DNA from: Pelagophyceae sp. CCMP2097
Lineage: Eukaryota > Sar > Pelagophyceae
Assembly: GCA_026770575.1 (NCBI GenBank)
Contig: MU657294.1
Coordinates: 4,756-64,139, forward strand
DNA length: 59,384 nt
Direction of reading: 5' to 3'
The position numbers and the translations under genes were made by a program. Position 1 is the first letter of the stretch; the number at the start of each line of letters is the position of its first letter. The notes below the pieces were generated by a model. The model saw nothing but the letters and a program-made list of their open reading frames with translations, was not told where the DNA came from and did not search any database. This document shows positions 18,798-28,788 of the stretch, piece after piece.

Positions 18798-20303
18798 CTA
18801 GATGGTCTTGGAGATCAAGGCCTGGTGCTTCTTGTCGGGGAAGCCGAGGAGGTTGTGGGCAGTGTACGTCGACGTCGAAGGAATGATGCCCATCTGCCGC
18901 GCGCGCTTCAGGCGCTTGGCGATCCTACAAAGGCTCCCGTATTCAGAGGGCGCTTGAGGGGCGTATTCTTTCGACTCGGCGCGCGGCGAAGGATGCAGAG
19001 TCGAGAGCTCGCGGACGCGGCATCCTCGCATCCGCTGGCACTTTGCGCAGAGGCGGCTGTCGCGCCTCTTCTCGATGAGGCCGTTGTCGGTCAAAAACTC
19101 TCTCAAAAGCGGCAAGTTGGAGATGTCGGCCATGTCCTTGTTGATCAAATGGTATTTCGTATTCTTATTGCACCGTCGCTTCGCGTCGCCCGCACGAGGG
19201 TCCAGCCGCTGCTCCAGCCTAAGCAAAGAGCGTCGTTGAAAGGCGCGTTGAAAGGCGCGTTGAAAGGCGCGTTGAAAGGCCAGGCCACCGGCAAAATCCG
19301 CTTCGACGACTCACGGCGAGGGCTTGGTCCGGGCTCTCTCGTGCTCCATAAAGTCGTACTCTTCCGGCTCGATAAAGGAGCCGTTGCGGCGGTCCTTTAA
19401 AATGTATGACATGTCCTCCGGTGCGCCTTCGCCCTCGGGCTCCTCGGGCTTTTGCCCAAACTTATAACCAGACTTTGTGTCCGTTCGAGGGACCTAATAC
19501 AAACGGCCGGTGGGACCTCAAACGGAGGCCCCCGTCAACCGCGTCTCCGACGCACGTAGTTGTCTCGGCTGAACTCCTCTGCCCGCGGCTCGCCCGTGGC
19601 CGGGTTGATCTTGGAAAGGCCCTTGTTGATCTGCAAGTGACCCAGCACGATCTTGGCCTCGAACCTGTTTCCGAGTTCCGAGAGGGCTGTCAAACCGCAA
19701 ACGAGGGCATTCTGCCCGCGAACGAGGACGCGGCTTTCTCACTCGTCCAAAAGTTCGTCCGTCATCCACGAGTTCTCCTCCTCCTCGAGGTCGACGCCGA
19801 GCCGGGAGCCTTCCTTGTAGCCTGCAGGGGCGAGCGGACCCTCGAGGGCCAACCCTCGGGGCCGCTCGCCGCCGTAATGACGCTCTCCACCGCGTGCTTC
19901 TCTCCACAACGCCACCCGCCCGCAGGCCAAACTGCTCACCTTCCGGGAGGCGGCCGCCGAACTCGGTGAGGTGCTTTGGCACGCTCCCCTGCAAGCGCGT
20001 CGTCGAGCCGAGCTCGCGCGGCGGCGCCTTTGTCGAAGCGCCAAAGTCCTGCATTCGGCCGCCCCGTGACCGGTCGTCGGGACGGTTCATCGCCCGAGTC
20101 AGCCGCGGCGCCGGCGCGGCAGGCTCGTCCTCGCGCGGCTGCGACCTTGCAGTCGATGCGGACGCAGTCGGGTCGGCCAGAGGTGGCGCAGGCGGCGCTT
20201 TGCCATCGTCGTCGCCGCCGCCCTTGGAGCTCAGCGCGCGCCACGTCGGCGCCTGTCTCGGCGCCGCGCGCCACGCGCGCAGGCCGAGGCCGCGGGCGAG
20301 CAT
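18798..20303 (-). CDS. Mitochondrial small ribosomal subunit protein bS18m
   Basis: Five exons (20303-19916, 19821-19743, 19664-19556, 19460-19315, 19218-18798) sum to exactly 380 residues. All junctions are GT-AG and in phase. The first 28 residues (MLARGLGLRAWRAAPRQAPT) are Arg/Ala-rich without acids, a mitochondrial presequence. An extended N-terminal domain follows (GYKEGSRLGVDLEEEENSW, MSYILKDRRNGSFIEPEEYD). The S18 core is KYHLINKDMADISNLPLLRE, DSRLCAKCQR and RIAKRLKRARQMGIIP, the family signature that binds 16S-type rRNA in the small-subunit platform. Between CQR and RIAKR lies an extra 36-codon stretch, open in frame, that ends in TTTGTAGG and is absent from typical S18. It is either a real insertion or an intron without a GT donor. 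The 3' end converges on the membrane protein gene. Confidence 0.88.
19234..19281. repeat. 12-bp tandem repeat, four units, in a bS18m intron
   Basis: CGTTGAAAGGCG is repeated four times without gaps inside intron 4 (19314-19219), filling half of its 96 bases. Confidence 0.93.
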
Positions 20304-20718
20304 GGCCCTTGCAGAGGCGCAGAGTCGGCTGTGTCGCCGTTAAAAGACCGTTGGAGGGCCCGTTGATGTCCTATCAGCAAGGCCCCAGGGCGCCCGAGTC
20401 CTACCGTCCGTCGAGGCCTCACCCCCTTGACCTGGGATCGGATATTCGGTCCTTGACTGCAGGGCGGGATCCCCGGCCCTCGGAGCACCAGTCCTCTGGG
20501 TCGCACCCTCTCGAAGAGGGATCGGAATGGGTCCTCGATTGCAGGGCGTTCTGACAGGCCCTCGAAGGTGAGCCCCAACCCTGGCTGAGGGAGCAGGCGT
20601 CGAAGAAGGAGGCTCATTTTACGTCGGGCAACTGCGCCGGTCCGCATTCGATTCCTTTGCCGGCGCGCGGAAAGATCACCGGCCTTTAACAGGCTCTTAA
20701 AAGGCCTTTCACAGGCTC
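20304..20718. other. Intergenic, no gene recognised
   Basis: About 415 bp lies between the bS18m start and the translocase stop, which are on the same strand. It contains a short direct repeat around 20690-20725 (AGGCTCTTAAAAG twice). No coding signal is convincing. Confidence 0.4.
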
Positions 20719-22950
20719 TTAAAAGCCAGAAGTCGATTTGGGGAAGTCCTTTTCTGCGTTTGCGGCGGCGACGGCGGCGACGTTGGCCTCTGCCGCAGAT
20801 TCGAGCTTAAACATCTTCTTCTCAAACTGACCCGCCAGCGACCTCGAAGCTTTCAGCCAAGCCGCGACGACAAAGAAGAGCACGCCCGCCAAGTACGGCG
20901 TGGAAGCGGCGAGCGAGCCCAGCGAGAGGATCAGGCCTTGCTGCAGCAAAGATCCTCCAGATTTGCCCAACGGGTTGCCGATGACGTCGACGGCCGCCTT
21001 GCCCTTGGTCTTCTCCTCGGGATCCAGCGGGATGTAGGCCATCTCCTTGCACGGGTCGAACAACGAGTACTTTGAAGACTTTGAGAGGATGTTCTGCGCG
21101 GCGCCGACGAAGACGGCGAGCGTAAGAGGCGACGCGCCAAAGTACGCCGACACGGGCGCCCACGCCGCCGGGAAGAGGAGGAGCGAGAAGAAGGTGCAGC
21201 CCGTGGCGAGCATGGTCAAAGGCGGGATGATCGCCGCGACGCCCCAGCCGAAGCGTTTAAATATTTGCTGGCCAAGGAGCATCATCACCAGCGTCACCGC
21301 CCCAGTCGCAGAGGAAAAGCCGCCCATAAACTGCGCGTAGTCTGTCGGGTTGGAGAAGCGCTTCTTCAAGGCGGCCTTCCAGGAGACCTATGGGAACGTG
21401 GCTCTCGGAGGCAGACTCCATCCCATCGAGGAAGAAGACTCTTCCATCGAGGAGGAATCCTCGATGGAAGAAAAACGCACTTCGATGATGTTGATGGCCA
21501 TCCCGTACGAAATCACCAGCGTCGCCAGGTCGCGGATGTACGGCGACGCGGCGAGCTGCTTGAACGAGTCGCCCATGGACAGGCCCCCCTTCTTCTTCTT
21601 GGGAGGCGGCTGGGCGTTCGGGTCGCAGAGGACGGGGTTGTTCACCACTTTCCGCTGCATGAACTCATACGAAGCCAGCAGCACACCACCCGACGCGACG
21701 ACGCCCGAGATCAGAACCTTGAGCGACGACGCCCACGGGTCGCCGCCGACCATGCCCGCGCGCATGCCCGCGACGGTTCGCACAAACTGGCCTACGTTGA
21801 AAGCGTCTCGAGAGAGGCCGCGCGCGACTCCATCTCCACGCGACTCTGTACACTGACAACAGCCGTTTCCATCACGTTTTCCAACTTGACGTCACTGAAC
21901 GCTCCAACTGAACGCAAGCGTACCAGAGAAGATGAGCGCAACATTTGCGAAGAGTCCGAACAGCGGATAGAACTTCTTGGCCTCCTTCACCGACATGATC
22001 GAGTTCGCAAAGCCCCAGAACAGCAGGGAAGCGACGACGGAACCCCACATTTCCGCCATGATGTAAAAGAGCGAGAACGTCCAATTGCGGATGATCGCAA
22101 TCGGCACCGTCAAAAACGGCGCCGACATGATGACTTTGTCGCAGAACGCGTGCGGGTGCAGCACCGCCTGGTTCGGGTAGAGCACAAAGGCGAAGAGGGC
22201 AAAGAAGGCGAGGAAGCCTGTGACGATGCCGCGGAAGACCTATCGGGCTCGGTAATTCAGAGAGGTATTCCGATGTCAGTATGCCGAGGGTCCACGGGGT
22301 GCATCGTCTCAAGGCAACTCCCCGTCGCCCCCGGGCCTCCTGACGCCCGCATTCGTGGCCGGGTTTGGAACTGTTCAGGAACAGGCGCGGCGTTCTCACG
22401 GTCGGCTGCGCGAACCTGTTGCACAGCGCCGAGTACAGCACGGTGAACGAGATGGCCGAGGGCAGCGTGCCGTACGTCTTCAGGAACGGGATCAGCTCGG
22501 CGCCAGAGTTTTTGGCCTGTATAGAAGCGCGTGCGCAGGGGTACGCATCAGACATGAAAATGAAGGGCACGCACCGTGACGATCAGCACGTCCTTCGTGT
22601 CTCGGAGGATGGTGTAGTTGAAGAGCACGCAGAAGAAGATTAAAGCGAGGGGTGCGACCTTGGTGAATTCATTGAAGAAGCCACTGTTAGCGTTGGTATC
22701 CTCGACGACCTTGGCCTTCGCTGCCGCCTCCGCGGCGACGACGGCCGGCGCGGCGTCGACGTCCGCCGGCGACAACGTCGTCGCCGCGCGGCGCTCCGTC
22801 AGCGCGCGGCGGAACCTGCACTCAAACGTTGGCCATCGCCGGATTCCGGGTATGGCCGACGCACTGCGTCTTCGGCGGCGCCCATGAGCGAGCGACGAGG
22901 CCCGCCGCCGGCGACGCCAGTAAAAGCACCGCCGCGGCGAAGGCCTTCAT
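20719..22950 (-). CDS. NTT: Plastid-type ATP/ADP translocase (TLC/NTT family)
   Basis: Six exons (22950-22865, 22815-22575, 22516-22400, 22239-21924, 21791-21481, 21387-20719) sum to exactly 579 residues, the usual NTT length. The N-terminus (MKAFAAAVLLLASPAAGLVA) is a signal-peptide-like leader of the sort used for complex plastids or the secretory route. The membrane core is clear: FFNEFTKVAPLALIFFCVLF, NYTILRDTKDVLIVT, KNSGAELIPFLKTYGTLPSA, HAFCDKVIMSAPFLTVPIAI, IRNWTFSLFYIMAEMWGSVV, FMGGFSSATGAVTLVMMLLG and KSSKYSLFDPCKEMAYIPLD. These are hallmark motifs of the exchangers shared by plastids, chlamydiae and rickettsiae. It exchanges ATP for ADP and phosphate, or imports nucleotides, across a plastid-envelope or endosymbiotic membrane. 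The C-terminus is Ala/Lys/Glu-rich. It is head-to-head with SUMO, with 398 bp between starts. Confidence 0.95.
21441..21470. repeat. 13-bp perfect inverted repeat in a translocase intron
   Basis: CTTCCATCGAGGA (21441-21453) and its exact reverse complement (21458-21470) are separated by GGAA inside the intron 21480-21388. A further imperfect copy of the arm lies immediately beside it. It could form a hairpin in the pre-mRNA. Confidence 0.85.
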
Positions 22951-23348
22951 CTCGCCTCGGAACACACCTTCAACCCAGTCACCTCACTCAGGGATGTGGC
23001 CTTCCAAGGAAGAGAGGTAGATCCGACGTTTTTTTTTGGATATCCTTTTCGCCAGCGACCTTAGTCGAGTGCATACATCTAACAGAAGAAGAAGACCTCC
23101 ACAGGCCGTGGCAAAATCCGGCGCGGCGCCGCCTTGGGTGCCACCTTTGCAACGGCGTTTTTAATTCAATGACGGTGCTTCTCCCGCGGCTTGCGCCAAC
23201 GCTCCGTTTCGCGCCGCGGCGGCCCGGCCTCGCGCGCCTCGATTGGAAGCGGTGTGGGCCCATTTTCTAAAGCGATTTTGTAAACCGTCGCGAAATTCAA
23301 AAAGCCGTCGACCGACTCGATCGATTGAAAGCCAGCCCGTCGATAGAA

Positions 23349-24188
23349 ATGTCGGAGACCGAGGACAAGAAGCCCACCGAGGGCGGCGCCGCGCTCAACA
23401 TCCGCATCCGCGACCAGACGGGCGAGGAGACGCGAAAAAGCGGCGCCCGGAGAGAAGAAGGAGAGCGAAACGCCGCCCCCCGATGGGTGCCATCGACGTG
23501 GCTTCACGCGCTCCGGCCCGCGCAGGTTCTTCAAGGTCAAAAAGACGACCAAGTTCGACAAGGTGCGCCGGCGCCCTGAGAGGCCGCGCGAGGCGCGGCC
23601 GAATTTCGAGGGTCCGCGGGCCGACAATGGGGTCACTTTCCGTCGCGGCGGCGGCGGGTCGCGGGCGGCCGTCGCGCGCTCGAGGACGTCCGCAGCCCCG
23701 GGGGCGCGCGCGGCCCCGGGCGCGCGCGCCCGACCCCCGGCGGAGAGGAAGGGTGGATTCTACTCGGCGGGGCCCTTCAAACGAATGAGGACCTCTCCCC
23801 AGGTCTTCTCGACGTACGCGGCGCGCAAGGGCGTCAACGCCAACTCGCTGCGTTTTCTTTTCGACGGCACGCGGCTGCGAGTCCCCGCGTAATTCCAATT
23901 CGGCGAACCGCTTCGTCGCAGCAGCAGCAAGAGAGGGCGCCGAGAGCAGGGTCCTGGGGGCGCCGGGTTCAACCCGGGCGCCGGGAAAGGCCCTGGCCGT
24001 ACTCGACAAAAACGGGTGATGACGGGGCGACCGCCTTTCGACATTCAACCCGTCATTGTCAACCCATCACCCGCCACCCTAATCATCGCGACCCTAGGCA
24101 AGGGTCGCAGACGCCCGACGAGCTGGACATGGAGGAGAACGACCAGATCGACTGCATGCTGGAGCAGCAGGGCGGCGCGCGCCGCTGA
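23349..24188 (+). CDS. SUMO: SUMO precursor
   Basis: Exons are 23349-23431, 23526-23562, 23803-23880 and about 24111-24188. The product reads MSETEDKKPTEGGAALNIRI, RDQTGEET|FFKVKKTTKFDK, VFSTYAARKGVNANSLRF, LFDGTRLR, TPDELDMEENDQIDCML and EQQGG-ARR. The ubiquitin-like fold and the QQGG end are diagnostic. A SUMO protease would remove the last three residues to expose the diglycine used for conjugation. About 90 residues is normal for the family. The first intron begins GC, not GT (GAGAC|GCGAAA..CGCAG|G). The third donor is ambiguous: CGA|GTCCCC loses two residues compared with most SUMOs, while an alternative join would restore SQTPDEL. The protein acts in nucleus and cytosol as a protein modifier. 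Confidence 0.93.
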
Positions 24189-24396
24189 AACCGCGGCGGC
24201 CGCGGTGCGCAAGACGCACTGCGATCAAGGCCTGTTCCCACTGCCCCAACGTAAATACACATTTGTCAACCGCGGCGCGCGGGTGCTGCATGCCGCTGCG
24301 TCGGCCGGGGGCGCCGGGGGCTGCAAAAGCGAATTATATACAAAGGGGCCGTGCTTCTGCGTTGGCCGAGTGCCGCGAGTTGCGAGTGCCGCACTC

Positions 24397-26456
24397 TTAG
24401 AACCCCTCGCCGGAGAGGAAGCGCCGCAGCATCTCGAAGGCGCGGTCCGGCGCCGTCTCGGGGACCTGGGCGGGTTGGTCTTGGGTTGCCCATGGGATTG
24501 GCCTGGGGTGGGTTGCCCATGGCGGCAGCATTCGCTCCGGGCCCATCCGCTATGTTCATACATGCCGCTCCGTCTTCGCGCCCATGGCGGCCCGGGTTTC
24601 CGCCATCATCAACGACGCGGCCTTCTCGCCTCGTGGCGGCCGCCTCGCACCGTCGTAAACGTAAACGACCCGCCGGGCACGTCGTACGACGTCGCGTAGC
24701 CTACGACGGACGTAGGCCGGCGAGCGAAGACCGGGCGCCGCACCGCCGATCTGCTTGTACGCGCCGTCCTGGTAGACCCACGGGTGCCAGTCCTTTGTGA
24801 TATTATACCCCATGGACCGCGTCCAGGCCTACAACGTCGTCCGGGGCGCGCCGTCAAAGGCACGCGCAGGGGCGTCACCTCGTTGTCCGTGTAGGGCACG
24901 CAGGCGTCGAAGTCTCCGTTGTAGATGAGCACCGAAATCTTGGACACCAGCAGAGGATAAGTGTCGCGCGGCAGGTTTGGCCGCGTCGATTTGTACGTCC
25001 AGCCGTCTGCGGAGCCGCAGACTTGCCAGTTTTCGACGTTTGCGGGTTCGACGTGGATGGCCTTGCGAACGTCGGGATTATTGAGCCACGCCGAGGCTTC
25101 AAACGTATTGACGCACGGGGTCGTGCCCAGCTTTTCCGAGAGCAGCATCTGGCCGCCGGCCTTGGAGTCGAGGAAGGCCTCGTTTGCGGCGTTGGAAGTC
25201 ACGGGACACTCGCAATAAACGCAATACGTATCCAGCAGCTCCGTCAAAGCCTCAACTTGCGAAACTTTCGCGTCGCACGCCGGTGAGATGGCCAGGCCCT
25301 TTGAAAAGGCGGACCAGTCGCAGGCCGAGTCGACGTCTGCTTTTAAAGAGTCGGGAATAAAACCAGAGGAGAGAAAGTACTTTGTCGTGTAGGAACGACC
25401 CTGCGTGTTCTTCCCAAACGCGCAGATCCCGATCTCGTCGCCCGAGCCTACGTTTGAAAGCGTGTCAGTGGCACCGTCCGAAACGACGCTGGTCGCACTT
25501 CCTCCAAAGTTTCAAGTCCAGGTGCCCTTCCGAAAGGCTGCGCCGCCTTTGTGCAGCCGTTGCCGACGGCGATGCCCTTGAGCGGCGCGCCCGTGTAGTT
25601 GTCGCCCTTTTGGAGGATGGCCTCTGCGAGCGTCGGCACGTATATGCCGGCCTAGGTCGGCGTCTGAATACAACCCCTGGCTTTTGAGAGACGTCTTCAG
25701 ACGCCGCGCGCGCGCGTAGCTCTCGCCGGTGATGAAGAGGTCGTGCTTGGAGAATTCTGGGAACTTTTTGAAAAGCGATTCGACCGCCGCCACGTTGTCC
25801 AGCGCCGCAGTGTCGTCGTCGCAGGCGTAGTCTAGCCGAAAGGCGTGGGGGGCAAAAAGAGGAAACCAAAGCATCCGGCAAGAGAGGCACTCACCGGCCA
25901 ACGTGTCAGCCGCCGACGAGTACGAGAACCCCACGCCGACGGGCGCCTCGATGTACACCATCGTCGCGAGCTGGTTCCAGGCCTAGGCGTCGACGTGCGG
26001 CCCTCGCCCTGCCGGGGTCCGCGCAAAGGCCCCGGGCCACGTGGCCTCCGGCCTCGGTCAAAGGCAGCCTCCGGCCTTGTTCAAAGGCGAATTGACCCCG
26101 GTCCAAGGCAGGCCTCTGTCGAGACAGGGACGCACGTAGTCGAACTTGTTCAGCTTGGCGTTCCCGCTTCCGTCGTACTCCACGCGAAACGGCCCGTGTT
26201 CGTAAAGGAACCCATCCAGCGAGGAACACCCCGGCCCGCCGTTGAACCACAGCACCACCGGGTCCTTTGACACGTCGCCGGCGCTCTGGACCATGTAGTA
26301 GTGGAGCTTCTTGGTACTGGAGGCTTCGAGGTACCCCGAGTAATGCCGCGTCGGGAGCTGGCCGGGCCAGCCTGGCAGCGACAGCACCGCGTCCGAAACC
26401 GGTGCCGCAAACGCATGAGACGCCAGGCCGAGCATGAGCAGGGCCTGCATCGCCAT
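24397..26456 (-). CDS. Serine carboxypeptidase (peptidase family S10)
   Basis: The ATG at 26456 opens a signal peptide (MAMQALLMLGLASHAFA), then SGYLEASSTKKLHYYMVQSA and VVLWFNGGPGCSSLDGFLYE, the oxyanion-hole motif. Exons include 26456-26136, 25982-25895 (YIEAPVGVGFSYSSAADTLA), 25831-25716 ending GESY, and 25651 onward starting AGIYVPTLAEAIL. GESYAG therefore straddles an intron and supplies the nucleophile Ser. Later exons carry SGDEIGICAFGKNTQGRSYT, CEC..CVNTFEASAWLNNPDVRKAI and VLIYNGDFDACVPYTDNE (catalytic Asp). The last two carry GGRHE, the probable catalytic His in place of the usual GAGH, then VPETAPDRAFEMLRRFLSGE and a TAA at 24397-24399. It is a secreted or vacuolar exopeptidase. 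Two introns use GC donors. Splicing between about 25.5 and 25.4 kb and near 24.8 kb is unresolved. Confidence 0.9.
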
Positions 26457-26567
26457 GCTCGCGCGTCTCCGTCACGCGCTTGAAAGCCAAGAACTTTGCC
26501 GTGAAAACCCGGTGCGATGTATTTTCACCGAGAGGCCAAATGACTTTTAACGGGCACTGATTCCGGG

Positions 26568-28431
26568 ATGATGCCCGGCGCGGCTGCGTCTGCGCCGTGG
26601 ACGCCGCCGCGCTCTTCCTCGCCGCCGCCGGCGGGGTCGGCGCGGAGCTCGGCGTACGAGCGGGTGCATCGGGAGAGGGAGCGAAGGCGGCAGTCGCCTT
26701 CGTCGCGTGAACCTCTAGACTTGATCAATCGTAAGAGCACGCTCTTCAGTGACACCAGCGTCCTGGGACCATGTGCATCACAGAAGAAGAAGGGCCGACG
26801 AGAGGCCTGGAGAGTTGTCGGATCCTATATTGGGCCAGCCCCACCCAGGGTGGATCTTAAGCAAGCAATCCACCGCGAGGCGGATCTCCGGAAGATGGAT
26901 CCCGCACTGCGACGCCTTCACAGGTACGCCAGAGCCGCTCGCGCCGCCGGCTTCGCCCGAAGCCCGTTCTTCCTGGATTAGACGCGAGGCCTCTGAACGG
27001 CAGCGGCGCGAGAAGAGGAGGCTCGCGGCGGCGACGGGCAGGCTCCTCTCTTTTGACGACGCGGCGCGGCCGACGTTTGACGACGCGGCGCGGCCGACGG
27101 CGCGCGGCGCCGAAAGCGCAGAGGCCCTCGAAGCCGGGGCGCCGTGCCTCGAAGCAGCGGCGTTGTCCCTCGAAGAGGTGCCGGCCCTCGAAGCGGAGGC
27201 CCTCGAAGCGGCGGCGCTTTGCGCGGGCCAAGGCGAGGCGCTCTGCGACGGTCCGCCGTGCGGCGACGTGCCGCCGTGCGCTCGGGCCTCGTCGGTCGTC
27301 GAGATGCTGTGGGGAGGCGCGCCGCTGTGCGAAGCCACGCCGGCGGACGACGCGGATGCGGCGCGCCACGACGACGACGCGAGCGTCGAGAGTGGCGGGG
27401 TGCACAAAGGCAACCGCCGGGCGTCGGTCATCCTGGTGGACCTCCCAGTCGCTTGCTCGCCCGGCGAGCGGCGCAGCGGGGCGTCCTGGGCGAGCGCGCT
27501 CGCGGGTGCGCCAGCCCCTCCTCCGGGAGTCCCCTCGCGAGACGCGACGCAGGCGAGACGCTTCCTCCGACGGCATACTGCGACATTAAACACCTCATCG
27601 AGTCGACTGCAGCGCAACTTATTGACAAACTCGTCTGGATATCGGCCCCCGGCGACGTCGCCTTCGCGGAGAGCCCGCGCTTGGTCCCCGCTAGAGTGCG
27701 CTGCATCGTCGCCGAAGACGACGTTTCCAACGCCGCGCCGTGCTGGCGCCTCGGCGTCGAATTGTTAGAGCCCTGCGACGACTTGGAATGCGGCAACGGC
27801 GACCTCTGCGGCACGAGGCACTTTGAGTGCCCGGAGGGGCGCGCGCTCTTCGTGAGTCGACGTCGCTTGCTGAGCCTTTTTCCATGGAATGGATTTGCCG
27901 CTTAGGTCGAGCCGGACGAGGTCACTCTGCTGAGCTGGGACGATTTGCACGCTCTCCCGCCGCCGCCGCCGCCGCCAAGGCGGGATTCGAGCTTTGGGAC
28001 CAATGTGTTGGAGAGCCGGCAGTTTGGGAGCGTGGATTTCGGCAGCTGCGACTTTGACAAGTTCCGCGAGTCTGCTTGTTCCGAGTACGCGCTGACGGAC
28101 GCCTCTTCGAACAGCTCGAGTCCTTTATTACCCTTTATGCCGCAGTGGAAGGCCGCTCCGTCGTGGGCCTTGCAGGAGAACGTAGACCAAGTCGTCGCGG
28201 CCCAAGACTTTAGAGCCCCGCCCGAGGAGCTCGGCTGCGTCCGAGCCACGTGCGACCTCGAGATGATCTTCGGTGCGCTTTGCCGACTGCCGACAGATCC
28301 CGGCCGTTGACGCACGCTTAGGCCGCCGGTCTTTGCGCGCCGCGTCTTCTCGCGAGACGGGCGACTGGTCCAGCGACGTCTGGGACTTTGAACAGCACAA
28401 GGGCCCAAAACCAACATTAAGGAGCCCATAA
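26568..28431 (+). CDS. CAP-Gly domain protein
   Basis: The ATG at 26568 starts a Pro/Ser/Ala-rich head (MMPGAAASAPWTPPRSSSPP). DLRKMDPALRRLHR joins REASERQRREKRR across a GTACGC..ATTAG intron. A low-complexity Glu/Ala region with imperfect repeats (ALEAEALEAAAL) follows. The recognisable module is at about 27.63-27.93 kb: LVWISAPGDVAFAESPRLVP, ARVRCIVAEDD, CWRLGVELLEPCDDLECGNG and CGTRHFECPEGRALF|VEPDEV. This is the CAP-Gly arrangement (GvEL.eP.GknDG...G.ryFeC....glFv), which binds the EEY/F tails of tubulin and EB1. The C-terminus has a Pro run and a final exon GRRSLRAASSRETGDWSSDV joined by a GTGCGC..CTTAG intron, with TAA at 28429-28431. A role in microtubule plus-end or cargo binding is inferred. 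Starts of this gene and the carboxypeptidase are only 111 bp apart. Confidence 0.72.
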
Positions 28432-28788
28432 CCTATGAAGCCTCTATGTTTTTTATCATCGAGTCCCACTAGGAATCCTACGAGCTTAGCCTCCTCCTAT
28501 CGTATTATGACGAGCGGCAATCCAGCAAAGGCGCCGCGCACTTGGACTCTTCGAAGAGCTGACGCATTTTTCAAGAATCCCATTCCGCCGGACAGAGGTG
28601 CCGCCGCGCCAATTTTTAAGAGGCGCGCTGTCACGTGATCCCCGATGCTCGCAAGCAAGGCTCCTCGTCCATCGAGGGTCAGGCGTTGGAGGCGCACTTT
28701 GGAAGACAAGGTGGAGCAGTCTGGAGACGTCGCCGCGAGTGGGTTCTCAGCGTCGGAAGACGAGTATGTAGGCACAAGAACAACAACA
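28432..28788. other. Convergent 3' spacer or last exon of the IPT/TIG gene
   Basis: The minus strand is open from about 28775 to 28497, and a GTGCGCC donor-like site occurs near 28697. The 3' end of the neighbouring large gene may therefore extend here. Otherwise nothing is recognisable. Confidence 0.35.

Noticed and set aside
26778..27617. Minus-strand open frame opposite the CAP-Gly gene
   Set aside because: Ser/Ala/Arg-rich antisense shadow; the plus frame carries the recognisable CAP-Gly domain.
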